Source: Streptomyces parvus
Lineage (GTDB): Bacteria; Actinomycetota; Actinomycetes; Streptomycetales; Streptomycetaceae
NCBI RefSeq assembly: GCF_014648875.1
Contig: NZ_BMRY01000019.1
Location: 1-53,623, forward strand
Length of the DNA: 53,623 nt
Reading direction: 5' to 3'
The translations under genes were made by a program, and so were the position numbers. This document shows, piece by piece, positions 26,254 through 33,460 of this stretch. The first letter of the stretch is position 1. Each line of letters opens with the position of its first letter. The notes below the pieces were generated by a model. It made no database searches, was not told where the DNA came from, and saw only the letters and a list, made by a program, of their open reading frames with translations.

Positions 26254-27261
26254 CTAGGCCGCCGCCCACCACGCGGCCACCCCGCCGAGGACGATGATCA
26301 CGCACATCACCGCGTTGCTCCGCCGGTAGTCCACGAGGATCGCGGCGAACTCGCGGAGCGTGGCGTTGGGCCAGAAGTACGCGGCGGTGGGCGAGCCCAC
26401 GACCTGGCCCCGGATCCGGACCCGCCGGGCGGTGAGCGCGGCGCGGAAGGCGTGGTAGTTGTTCGTCACGACGACGCACCGGTAGTCGGGCTTCGCCTTC
26501 TCCATGATCGCCTTGCTGAACCGCAGGTTCTCCTCGGTGTTCGTCGACCGGTCCTCCCGCTCGATGAGGTGCGCCGGGAACCCCTGGGCCACCAGGTGGT
26601 CGGCCATGGCGTGGGACTCCGGCAGGTCCTCGTCGGGCCCCTGCCCGCCCGAGGTGATGAGGACGGGCGACCCGCCGCGCGAGGCGAGCCGCGCATGGAC
26701 GTCCTGCCCGCGCCTCAGCCGGCTCGCGAGCAGCGGCGGCACGGTGGAGCCGCCGACCAGGCCCGAGCCCAGCACCACCACGAAGTCGGCCTTGCGGCGC
26801 ACGCGGAGCCGCCCGTAGAGGAACGCGTAACAGACGAAGCACAGGAACAGGAACGAGAAGTAGACCGCCAGTCCACCGGCCGCCGTCGCCACCCCGATCA
26901 GCACCGGAGTCCGCAGCACGGCGGCGGTGACCAGCAGGGCGACGACGGCGAGAACGCCCACCGCGGCCAGCAGGGACAGCAGGTTGGACGGGCTCCGGCC
27001 CTCCTTGCGCACCATGCGTACGCCGTTGAGGAACAGGAAACACGTCAGCACGAGTACGGCAACCGCGCCCAGTACGAGTAGCGACCACAGCACGACCGGA
27101 GCCGCCGCGGAATCGGACGCGACCAGCCGGTACAGCGAGGCAGCCAGTGCGCAGAGCGCGGCGAGCCCCAGGACGACGGCGTTGCTGAACTTACGGCGCT
27201 CGCGCAGCACGCTCACACAGAAGACGAGAAAGAGGAGCGCCGCGGGGGCGTAGACCACCAT
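26254..27261 (-). CDS. YdcF/ElyC-family (DUF218) membrane protein
   Basis: A 335-residue protein. The N-terminal half has about five hydrophobic segments (from APAALLFLVFCVSVL to YFSFLFLCFVCYAFLYG). The C-terminal half is a DUF218 domain with VVLGSGLVGG, ITSGGQGPDEDLPES, EDRSTNTEENLRFS and VTNNYHAFRAALTARR, then a final membrane helix. E. coli relatives (ElyC, SanA, YdcF) act in envelope maintenance, and ElyC affects lipid-carrier availability for peptidoglycan. The same broad role is inferred here. The start at 27261 gives the family N-terminus; the frame is open far upstream but only as a shadow. The gene is convergent with the TPM-like gene. Confidence 0.85.
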   Translation of the reverse strand: MVVYAPAALLFLVFCVSVLRERRKFSNAVVLGLAALCALAASLYRLVASDSAAAPVVLWSLLVLGAVAVLVLTCFLFLNGVRMVRKEGRSPSNLLSLLAAVGVLAVVALLVTAAVLRTPVLIGVATAAGGLAVYFSFLFLCFVCYAFLYGRLRVRRKADFVVVLGSGLVGGSTVPPLLASRLRRGQDVHARLASRGGSPVLITSGGQGPDEDLPESHAMADHLVAQGFPAHLIEREDRSTNTEENLRFSKAIMEKAKPDYRCVVVTNNYHAFRAALTARRVRIRGQVVGSPTAAYFWPNATLREFAAILVDYRRSNAVMCVIIVLGGVAAWWAAA

Positions 27262-27340
27262 GGGCACAGAGTAGGCAGGGGGTGGGAGCCGCCAGGGAAT
27301 CGGGGCGTGCCCTTTGCGGGTTCCGGCCGTTGAGCAGGGC

Positions 27341-27574
27341 ATGAAGAAGCGAAGCGTACTCGCCGCCGTCACCCTCGCCACCGGAGCGGTCATCGCCGCC
27401 ATCGCCCCGCACCCGGGAGGCGCGGACTCCGCGCACGCGGCCGAACCGGCCGTCTCCCTGGGCGCGCTGGACGAGGTGGGCGACCTCGGCAAGCTGGTCG
27501 ACGGCGCGGCCGGGGCGACCACCTCCACCGCAGGCACGGTCACCAGCACCGTGGAAGACGCCAAGCTCAGCTGA
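27341..27574 (+). CDS. Small secreted protein of unknown function
   Basis: A 77-residue protein with a clean Sec signal: MKKR, then a hydrophobic core VLAAVTLATGAVIAAIA and a cleavage site near HAAEPA. The mature part is only ~40 residues, acidic and Thr/Gly/Ala-rich (DEVGDLGKLVDGAAGATTSTAG), with no cysteines. A role outside the cell is implied but cannot be named. ATG 27341 is divergent from the YdcF-like gene across 79 bp and the gene ends at a strong bidirectional hairpin. Confidence 0.7.
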   Translation: MKKRSVLAAVTLATGAVIAAIAPHPGGADSAHAAEPAVSLGALDEVGDLGKLVDGAAGATTSTAGTVTSTVEDAKLS

Positions 27575-27590
27575 ACCGGCTGGGACAAGG

Positions 27591-27618
27591 ACAGGGGCGG
27601 CCGAAAGGCCGCCCCTGT
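27591..27618. terminator. Bidirectional terminator between convergent genes
   Basis: A perfect 12-bp stem, ACAGGGGCGGCC (27591-27602) with GGCCGCCCCTGT (27607-27618), closed by a GAAA tetraloop. It serves the small secreted protein gene and the TetR gene on the other strand. Confidence 0.88.
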
Positions 27619-27641
27619 CGGCGTTCCCGGGCCGGGCGCGG

Positions 27642-28229
27642 TCAGCGGCGAGCCGTTTCGACCCCGTACGACCGGATCAGCCGGGCCAGTTGGCGGCCCG
27701 CCGCCAGGAGCGGCTCCTCGCTCCGGTTGACCTGGGCGGTCACCTCGGCGCCCTCGATGGCGCTGATGACGGTGGTCGCCAGCTCCCGGGCGTCGTCCGC
27801 CGGGAACCCGCAGCCCAGCAGCTTGTCGAGGACGAGCCGCTCCCAGCCGTTCAGCGCGTCGGCGCACGCCTGCTGGAGCTCCGAGTCGGCGCCGAGCGTC
27901 TCCAGGGCCGCCGCCGCCACCGGACACCCGTCCACCCAGCCCGACTCCTTGAGCCCGGCCGCCAACTCGCGGGTGCAGGAGAGCACGGCCTCCGCCGGCT
28001 CGGGCTCGCTGTCCAGAGAATCCTTCAGCAGCGCCGCGAACTCCTGCCCGCTGTGCCGGATCGCGGCGACGGCGACGGCTTCCTTGCCGCCCGGGAAGAA
28101 GTGGTAGATCGAGCCGAGCGTGGCCTGCGACTCCTTCGCGATCTGCTTGATGCCGGTGCCGACGTACCCCTGCCGCTGGAGAAGGCGCGCGGTCGCCACG
28201 ACGATCCGGTCCCGGGTGCTGGTCTGCAT
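27642..28229 (-). CDS. TetR-family regulator (LmrA/YxaF-like)
   Basis: A 195-residue repressor-type protein. The HTH lies in residues ~8-52: IVVATARLLQRQGYVGTGIK, then IAKESQATLGSIYHFFPGGKEAV. The motif YHFFPGGKE and the C-terminal WVDGCPVAAAALE are typical of the LmrA/YxaF/QacR-related subgroup, which includes flavonoid- and drug-responsive repressors. It is divergent from an imine-reductase-like gene, and two copies of a TAGAGCG...CTA-type site lie in the 150-bp space between them. Autoregulation and control of the divergent gene are inferred. Confidence 0.88.
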   Translation of the reverse strand: MQTSTRDRIVVATARLLQRQGYVGTGIKQIAKESQATLGSIYHFFPGGKEAVAVAAIRHSGQEFAALLKDSLDSEPEPAEAVLSCTRELAAGLKESGWVDGCPVAAAALETLGADSELQQACADALNGWERLVLDKLLGCGFPADDARELATTVISAIEGAEVTAQVNRSEEPLLAAGRQLARLIRSYGVETARR

Positions 28230-28252
28230 GACGTCACTGTAGCGGAATTGGG

Positions 28253-28269
28253 TAGAGCGTTCGTTCTAG
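28253..28269. promoter_or_regulatory. Candidate TetR operator, copy 1
   Basis: TAGAGCGTTCGTTCTAG is an imperfect inverted repeat (TAGA/TCTA arms). It lies 24 bases upstream of the TetR start and recurs 47 bases away with one mismatch. Confidence 0.6.
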
Positions 28270-28299
28270 AGCTGTGCTACGTTCTCGGCACGCACTAAA

Positions 28300-28316
28300 T
28301 AGAGCGTTCGTTTTAG
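28300..28316. promoter_or_regulatory. Candidate TetR operator, copy 2
   Basis: TAGAGCGTTCGTTTTAG matches copy 1 at 16 of 17 positions. It lies 63 bases upstream of the imine-reductase-like start. A spacing of 47 bases (about 4.5 helical turns) places the two sites on opposite faces of the helix, each probably serving one promoter. Confidence 0.6.
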
Positions 28317-28379
28317 TCGAGGCGGCGGGCGGAGAAGGCTTCCGCCCGCCCCGACCGATCCCACCCACTGGAGGAATCA

Positions 28380-29327
28380 ATGAGCAGCACAACGACGGAG
28401 CACCCGGGCTCTGTGACCGTCATAGGGCTGGGGCCGATGGGTCGGGCGATGGCCGGGGCCCTGCTCGACCGCGGCTACGGGGTCACCGTCTGGAACCGCA
28501 CCGCGGCCCGGGCGGACGACCTGGTGGCCCGGGGTGCGGTTCTCGCGCCCAGTCCCGCCGACGCGGTCGCGGCGAACGAGGTGGTCATCCTCAGCCTCAC
28601 GGACTACGTGGCGGTCCGCGCCGTACTGGAGCCGGCCGCACAGGCCCTGCGTGACAAGGTCCTGTTCAACCTCACCTCCGCCACGCCCGAGGAGGCCCGC
28701 GCCGGGGCCCGCTGGGCGGCCGAGCACGGTGCCGTACAGCTCACGGGCGGTGTCACCTCGCCGCCCTCCGGCATCGGGCAGCCCGAGTCGGTCACCTACT
28801 ACAGCGGGCCGCGCGAGGCGTTCGACCGGCACCGGCCGGTGCTCGAAGCGCTGACGGGCCGGGCCGAGCACCAGGGCGAGGACCCGGGGCTCGCCGCGCT
28901 CTTCTACCAGCTCGGCATGGTCATGTTCTGGACCTCGATGCTGAGCTTCTGGCAGGCCGTCGCCCTCGCCCGCGCGAACGGCCTGAAGGCGGCCGACATC
29001 CTGCCGCACGCCGTCGACACGGCGGACTCCCTCGCGCAGTTCTTCGCCTTCTACGCCGAACGCATCGACGCCGGAGTGCACGCCGGCGACGTCGACCGCC
29101 TGGCCATGGGGGTGGCGAGCGCCGAGCACGTTCTGCACACCCACACCGAAGCGGGCGTCGACTCCACCCTCCCGGCGGCGGTCGTCGACCTGTTCCGGCG
29201 GGGCATGGAGGCGGGCCACGCCGGGGACAGCTTCTCGTCCCTGGTGGAGCTGCTGGCGAAGCCCGGCGACCCGACCGATCCGGGCACGGACGGTCGGGTC
29301 CGGGAGGATGGCCTCTCCCTACGGTGA
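28380..29327 (+). CDS. NADPH-dependent imine-reductase-like dehydrogenase (6-PGDH-like fold)
   Basis: A 315-residue cytoplasmic oxidoreductase. Residues 12-23 give the Rossmann loop VIGLGPMGRAMA, followed by VTVWNRTAARAD (the Arg after Asn favours NADPH). LTGGVTSPPSGIGQPES matches the beta-hydroxyacid-dehydrogenase/imine-reductase group, and a long helical C-terminal dimer domain follows. In the imine-reductase catalytic segment, the position that is Asp in one subgroup appears to be Tyr here (LFYQLGMVM). The TetR gene is divergent, and an AraC-GyrI gene overlaps its 3' end. The natural substrate is unknown. GGAGG precedes ATG 28380. Confidence 0.82.
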   Translation: MSSTTTEHPGSVTVIGLGPMGRAMAGALLDRGYGVTVWNRTAARADDLVARGAVLAPSPADAVAANEVVILSLTDYVAVRAVLEPAAQALRDKVLFNLTSATPEEARAGARWAAEHGAVQLTGGVTSPPSGIGQPESVTYYSGPREAFDRHRPVLEALTGRAEHQGEDPGLAALFYQLGMVMFWTSMLSFWQAVALARANGLKAADILPHAVDTADSLAQFFAFYAERIDAGVHAGDVDRLAMGVASAEHVLHTHTEAGVDSTLPAAVVDLFRRGMEAGHAGDSFSSLVELLAKPGDPTDPGTDGRVREDGLSLR

Positions 29328-30225
29328 ACGGGCAAGGGAAGGGAACCAGGAGTTGCTGGAACGGCTGAACGACGCGATGGAGCACATCGAGGCCCACCTC
29401 GGTGAGCGCATCGAGGCGGCGGACCTCGCCCGGATCGCGATGACGTCGGAGTACCACTTCCGCCGGATGTTCTCCGCACTGGCGGGGCTCCCGCTGTCGG
29501 AGTACATCCGTCGCCGCCGCATGACGGTCGCGGGGGCGGAGGTGCTCGGTGACCGCGACCGTTCGCTGCTGGACGTGGCGACGCGGTACGGCTACGACAC
29601 GGGGGAGGGCTTCGCCCGCGCGTTCCGGGCCGTCCACGGCATCGGACCCGGGGAGGCGCGCCGGACGGGCGCGGTTCTGCGGTCCCAGCAACGCCTGACC
29701 TTCCGACTCGTCGTCGAAGGGAGTAGCGCCATGCGCTACAGCTTGGTGGAGAAGAACGCGTTCCGGGTGGTCGGAAAGAAGGCCCGCGTCCCGCTCATCC
29801 ACGAGGGACCGAATCCGGCCATTGCGGAGTTCATCCGGGGCATCGGCCGGGAGGAGCTGGACCGTATCGCGGCCCTCTCCGACCAGGAGCCGGCGGGCAT
29901 CGTCGGGGTGAGCGACCAGCTCGACCCCAGCCGCGCGGAGGGCACCGAACTCGACTACTGGCACGGGGTGGTGAGCGCGGCCGAGCCTCCGGAGGGCCTG
30001 GACGCCCTGGACGTACCGGCAGGCACGTGGGCGGTCTTCGAGAGCGAGGGCGCGTTCCCGCAGGCCCTCCAGTACCTCTGGCGGGATGTGTTCACGCAGT
30101 GGTTCCCGTCGAACCCGTACGCGTCGAGGCCCGGCCCGGAGATCCTGCGGGTGCGGCTGACGGAGGAGGGGAAGCGGGCAGAGGCGGAGCTGTGGATCCC
30201 GGTGGAGCGGTCGGCCGAAAGCTGA
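29308..30225 (+). CDS. AraC-family regulator with GyrI-like effector domain
   Basis: A 305-residue activator-type protein. Two HTH motifs are at residues ~15-115: IEAADLARIAMTSEYHFRRM, then LLDVATRYGYDTGEGFARAFRAVHGIGPGEAR. A GyrI-like small-molecule-binding domain follows from ~138 (MRYSLVEKNAFRVVGKKARV ... WAVFESEGAFPQALQYLWRD). This layout is that of Rob/BmrR-like multidrug or stress sensors. ATG 29308 sits inside the last codons of the previous gene, 20 bases before its end, with GGGAGG upstream, so translation is coupled. It may regulate the overlapping reductase. Confidence 0.9.
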   Translation: MASPYGERAREGNQELLERLNDAMEHIEAHLGERIEAADLARIAMTSEYHFRRMFSALAGLPLSEYIRRRRMTVAGAEVLGDRDRSLLDVATRYGYDTGEGFARAFRAVHGIGPGEARRTGAVLRSQQRLTFRLVVEGSSAMRYSLVEKNAFRVVGKKARVPLIHEGPNPAIAEFIRGIGREELDRIAALSDQEPAGIVGVSDQLDPSRAEGTELDYWHGVVSAAEPPEGLDALDVPAGTWAVFESEGAFPQALQYLWRDVFTQWFPSNPYASRPGPEILRVRLTEEGKRAEAELWIPVERSAES

Positions 30226-30422
30226 CGTACCGAGCGAAATATGCGGCACGACAGAGGTTTACGGCCATGGGGCATATGCGGTGACCTATTGGTCCAGACC
30301 TATTGTGCGGGTGAGCCCGGCTCGCTAGCTTTCTCGTGGCGGCGCGCGCTGTTCGGATCGGCTCGACTCATTCATTCACTGACGCACGGTCATGTGCGTT
30401 GACTGAAAACGGAGTTCCCGAC

Positions 30423-30665
30423 ATGCGCAGACGTATTGCCGCACTCGCGGTGACCGTGGCGACCGCCGGAGCGATGCTCCTCGGCACCGCCTCGACTGCC
30501 TCCGCCACCGGCCCCGGCTTCTGGCTCCGCAGCCACCACGCGAGCCTGGCGGAGTGCCAGGCGGTGGGGAACGCCGGCGCTGACAACGGCCTCTGGAGCC
30601 GTGTCTTCATCTGCAACCCGTTCGCCGGGAAGCCGGGCGTGTACGAGTTGTGGATCCGCTACTGA
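30423..30665 (+). CDS. Small secreted two-cysteine protein
   Basis: An 80-residue exported protein. A signal peptide ends near ASTASATGPG (cleavage after ASA or SAT). The mature ~52 residues contain Cys in ECQAV and FICNP, well placed for one disulfide, and end in an aromatic tail VYELWIRY. GGAG precedes ATG 30423. The 197 bases upstream hold a repeated GACCTATTG (30283, 30297) and a hairpin-capable CGCAC...GTGCG (30383-30398). I do not recognise a named family; similar small secreted proteins are common in streptomycetes. Confidence 0.75.
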   Translation: MRRRIAALAVTVATAGAMLLGTASTASATGPGFWLRSHHASLAECQAVGNAGADNGLWSRVFICNPFAGKPGVYELWIRY

Positions 30666-30683
30666 GGCTGAGGTAGCGGGCGG

Positions 30684-30729
30684 ACAGTGAACCGCCCCGG
30701 CTGCGGCGGCGGCCGGGGCGGTTCACTGT
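30684..30729. terminator. Bidirectional terminator
   Basis: A perfect 17-bp stem, ACAGTGAACCGCCCCGG (30684-30700) with CCGGGGCGGTTCACTGT (30713-30729), and a 12-base loop. It separates the small secreted protein gene from the convergent DUF397 gene. Confidence 0.92.
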
Positions 30730-30737
30730 CGGACTGC

Positions 30738-30950
30738 TCAGAGGGCGGTGCCGCTGCCGTGGACGAAGGCGCTCCAGGTGGCGGGTTCGACGGTGAGGAC
30801 GGGACCGTCGGTCACCTTGGAGTCGCGGATGTGGACGGCGGAGGGGTGGGTGGCGATTTCGACGCAGGCTCCGCCGTCACCGTTGCTGTAGCTCGACTTG
30901 AACCAGTCGAGTGCGGCGGAACGGGAGGCGGGAAGGGCGGCGCGGTTCAT
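30738..30950 (-). CDS. DUF397 domain protein
   Basis: A 70-residue cytoplasmic protein with the DUF397 core: ALDWFKSSYSNGDGGACVEIA, then VHIRDSKVTDGPVLTVEPATWSAFV. Family members in Streptomyces are encoded next to XRE-DUF5753 regulators and are thought to act as their partners or antagonists (the WhiJ- and BldB-associated class). The start overlaps the upstream XRE gene's stop as ATGA, so the two are translationally coupled. Confidence 0.9.
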   Translation of the reverse strand: MNRAALPASRSAALDWFKSSYSNGDGGACVEIATHPSAVHIRDSKVTDGPVLTVEPATWSAFVHGSGTAL

Positions 30951-31786
30951 GTCTCTCCAAGCAGGGCTGCGAGCAGTGCGTCCAGGAGCCGGGCGCTTTC
31001 CTCGGCGGTCAGCGCCTGCGATCGCAGCATCCCATACCTCTGCATAAGCGCGCTTACGTCGGAGGGTTCGTCGTACAGCTCTCCGCGCAGCTGGCCGTCG
31101 ACGTAGGCGAGTCCGTCGTGGTCTGGGGTCTCCAGCAGAATGAGCGGACCCGAGAGCCCGGCGTGCCGAGGTGTGTTCCGGGGCATGATCTGAATGGTGA
31201 CGAACGGCAGATCCATGCAGCGCCGCAGGTGAAGAAGCTGCTTGAGCATGACCTCGGGGTCCCCCAACTCCGCGTGCAGGATGCTCTCTTCCAGGATGAA
31301 GTGGAGGATCGGCCGGGGCTTGCGCTCCAGGATCTTCTGGCGGTCCAGCCGGTCCGCCACCCGCTTCTCGATCTCGTCCTCTTCGAGCGGTGGATAGTTG
31401 CAGCCGAAGATGAAGCGTGCGTACGCCTCGGTCTGGAGCAGCCCGGGTACGAGCTGGGACTCGTACCAGAGCAGGCTCGCCGCGTTCTGCTCGTACTGCA
31501 CATAGTCCTTGACGAGAGCCTGGTAACGCTCCTTCCGTGGGATCTTCTCCACCGCGACCCGCAGAACGCCCTTGGTGTCCAGCAGTTCATCGAGCTGGAT
31601 GGCCAGGTCCAACTGAAGCGCCCGCCGCCCCTGCTCGATCGAGGCGATCGTGTCCTCGCCCACCCCGGCCTGCTCGGCGAGGGCGGCCTGTGTCAGCCCG
31701 GCGAGTTTGCGGAAGTGGCGTAACTGAGCCCCGACCAGCTGCCACGAAGTAACCCGCCTGATGCCGCTCTGCTTTCCCGGTTGCAT
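30947..31786 (-). CDS. XRE-family regulator with DUF5753 domain (WhiJ-like)
   Basis: A 279-residue DNA-binding protein. Residues ~18-75 form an XRE-type HTH (LRHFRKLAGLTQAALAEQAGVG, DTIASIEQGRRALQ). The C-terminal ~190 residues are DUF5753 (YVQYEQNAASLLWYESQLVPGLLQTE, then FILEESILHAELG and the FVTIQIMPRNTPRHAGLSGP region). It is paired with DUF397 downstream and a divergent HATPase, a trio repeated many times in Streptomyces genomes and linked to development and antibiotic control. A perfect-armed palindrome lies between the divergent starts and is its probable site. Confidence 0.92.
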   Translation of the reverse strand: MQPGKQSGIRRVTSWQLVGAQLRHFRKLAGLTQAALAEQAGVGEDTIASIEQGRRALQLDLAIQLDELLDTKGVLRVAVEKIPRKERYQALVKDYVQYEQNAASLLWYESQLVPGLLQTEAYARFIFGCNYPPLEEDEIEKRVADRLDRQKILERKPRPILHFILEESILHAELGDPEVMLKQLLHLRRCMDLPFVTIQIMPRNTPRHAGLSGPLILLETPDHDGLAYVDGQLRGELYDEPSDVSALMQRYGMLRSQALTAEESARLLDALLAALLGET

Positions 31787-31834
31787 GACCTGGCTTCTCC
31801 CCGTTCCGGCCCCGCTGTCAACCCGTCAGAACCC

Positions 31835-31852
31835 GTACAAAACCTTTTGTAC
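31835..31852. promoter_or_regulatory. Palindrome between divergent XRE and HATPase genes
   Basis: GTACAAAACCTTTTGTAC has perfect 8-bp arms with a 2-base centre. It is 48 bases from each start codon, so it is placed symmetrically for control of both promoters. Its A/T-rich arms stand out from the surrounding GC-rich DNA. Confidence 0.65.
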
Positions 31853-31900
31853 GTCTCTCCGCTCCGCTCCAGCGTAGTAACTCCGTGTGAGCGTGGAAGC

Positions 31901-32314
31901 ATGAACGAGACAACCCAACTCCCGTACTTCCGAGCCGCCTTCTACTGCCGTGAGCGCAGGTCGATCCCCGTCGTACGCAAGTTCGCCCGTCAGGCTCTGG
32001 TCGAGTGGGAGTGTGAGCAGCGGGCCGACGATGTGCTGCTCTGCGTGACCGAGCTGGCGACCAACGCGCTCCGGCACGGCGTGCCCCCGGGGCGTGGCTT
32101 CAAGCTCCACATCTACCTGGAGCGGGTCGAGAGCATCATCCGCGTCGAGATGCACGACAGCGGCGGCGGTGTCGTGCGCGCGGCGGACGGGCCGCCGGAG
32201 GACGACGACGAGGGCGGGCGCGGGCTGCTGCTCGTCGCGGCGCTGGCCGACAAGTGGGGCGTGGCCGAGCGGAACCCCGGCAAGATCGTGTGGTGCGAGT
32301 TCAGCGTCGTATGA
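31901..32314 (+). CDS. ATP-binding protein, RsbW/SpoIIAB-like HATPase
   Basis: A 137-residue single-domain histidine-kinase-like ATPase. The N box is ELATNALRHG, the G1-type motif is VEMHDSGGG, and a glycine-rich G2-like loop DDDEGGRGLLLVAALAD follows, ending WGVAERNPGKIVWCEF. Such streptomycete proteins are anti-sigma-factor-like kinases or regulators without a dedicated sigma factor nearby. ATG 31901 is divergent from the XRE-DUF5753 gene and completes the typical trio. Confidence 0.9.
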   Translation: MNETTQLPYFRAAFYCRERRSIPVVRKFARQALVEWECEQRADDVLLCVTELATNALRHGVPPGRGFKLHIYLERVESIIRVEMHDSGGGVVRAADGPPEDDDEGGRGLLLVAALADKWGVAERNPGKIVWCEFSVV

Positions 32315-32410
32315 CTTGCTGTTTCGGCAAGGATGTTTGTCGTTTCGGCCTGTGCGGGCGCACTCTCGTCGTCGAGCGGTGGTGATGCCGCGTGACGAAG
32401 GAGGAGCGAC

Positions 32411-33364
32411 ATGCAGCAGCGGTACGACGTGGTGATCGTGGGCGGCGGGGCCGCCGGCCTGAGCGGGGCGCTGGCCCTGGGGCGGGCCCGGCGCTCGGTT
32501 CTGGTGATCGACGCGGGGGAGCCCCGTAACGCTCCCGCCTCCCATGTGCACAACTATCTGGGCCGCGAGTCGACCCCGCCCGGCGAGCTGCTGACGATCG
32601 GCCGGGGCGAGGCGGCCGGGTACGGGGCGGAGTTCGTCGAGGGCCGGGTGGCCTCGGCCGAGAAGCTGCCCGAGCAGGGCTTCCGGGTGGTGACGGAGGA
32701 CGGTCGGACCGTCGAGGCGCGCAGGCTCCTGGTCACGACGGGGCTCGTCGACGAGCTGCCGCCCGTGCCGGGACTGGCGGCGCGGTGGGGGCGCGAGGTG
32801 CTGCACTGCCCGTACTGCCACGGCCACGAGGTGGCGGACCGCCCGATCGGCGTGCTCGCCACCGGCCCGCTCGCCGTGCACCAGGCGCTGATGTGGCGGC
32901 AGTGGAGCGACGACGTGACCCTCTTCCTTCACACGGGCCCTGAGCCCACGGAGGAGGAGTACGAGCAGCTGGCCGCTCGGGGCGTCGCGGTCGTGGACGG
33001 CGAGGTGACGGGCCTGGAGGTCGCGGACGACCGGTTCACCGGCGTGACGCTGGCGTCCGGCCGGGTCGTCCCGCGCGAGGCGCTGGTGGTCCAGGCCCGG
33101 TTTGTCGCCCGCTCGGCGGTCCTGGAGTCGCTGGGGCTGAAGCCGGTGGCGCAGGAGATGGGCGGGGCGGTGATCGGTTCGTACATCCCGACCGACCCGA
33201 CCGGCGCGACGGAGGTCCCCGGGGTCTGGGCGGCGGGCAACGTCACCCGCCTCACCGAGCAGGTGATCGGTGCCGCTGCGTCCGGGCTCATGGCGGCGGG
33301 CGCGGTGAACGGGGACCTGACCGTCGAGGAGACCCGGCTGGCGGTGGCGGCCCGGCGGGGGTAA
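32411..33364 (+). CDS. Thioredoxin-reductase-like FAD/NAD(P) oxidoreductase
   Basis: A 317-residue flavoprotein. The FAD loop is VVIVGGGAAGLSGALALGRA, and the redox-active pair is Cys133-x-x-Cys136 in HCPYCHG, followed by ADRPIGVLATGP. The C-terminal FAD motif is VPGVWAAGNVTRLTEQVIGAAASG. The length and CPYC motif fit the thioredoxin-reductase fold, but the second dinucleotide-binding GxGxxG is degenerate (GVLATGPLA), so it may use another electron donor or act as an oxidase of the gliotoxin/holomycin (GliT/HlmI) type. GGAG precedes ATG 32411. No thioredoxin gene is adjacent. Confidence 0.85.
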   Translation: MQQRYDVVIVGGGAAGLSGALALGRARRSVLVIDAGEPRNAPASHVHNYLGRESTPPGELLTIGRGEAAGYGAEFVEGRVASAEKLPEQGFRVVTEDGRTVEARRLLVTTGLVDELPPVPGLAARWGREVLHCPYCHGHEVADRPIGVLATGPLAVHQALMWRQWSDDVTLFLHTGPEPTEEEYEQLAARGVAVVDGEVTGLEVADDRFTGVTLASGRVVPREALVVQARFVARSAVLESLGLKPVAQEMGGAVIGSYIPTDPTGATEVPGVWAAGNVTRLTEQVIGAAASGLMAAGAVNGDLTVEETRLAVAARRG

Positions 33365-33401
33365 CCGGGTCCGATGAGTTTGTGAACCGCCGCCGGTCCA
33401 A

Positions 33402-33440
33402 GTTCATGACACCCGGTTCATGACGTTCACCGTTCATGAC
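33402..33440. repeat. Three direct GTTCATGAC repeats in a promoter region
   Basis: GTTCATGAC occurs at 33402, 33416 and 33432, spaced 14 and 16 bases, directly upstream of the DHFR-like gene. The array could be a multimeric regulator site or a slippage-derived repeat; it includes no gene. Confidence 0.7.
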
Positions 33441-33460
33441 ATTCACGGAAGGACACCGCC

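Noticed and set aside
27262..27927. Upstream extension of the YdcF-like frame
   Set aside because: It would run antisense through the small secreted protein gene and the bidirectional terminator, with no membrane-type residues before the M at 27261.
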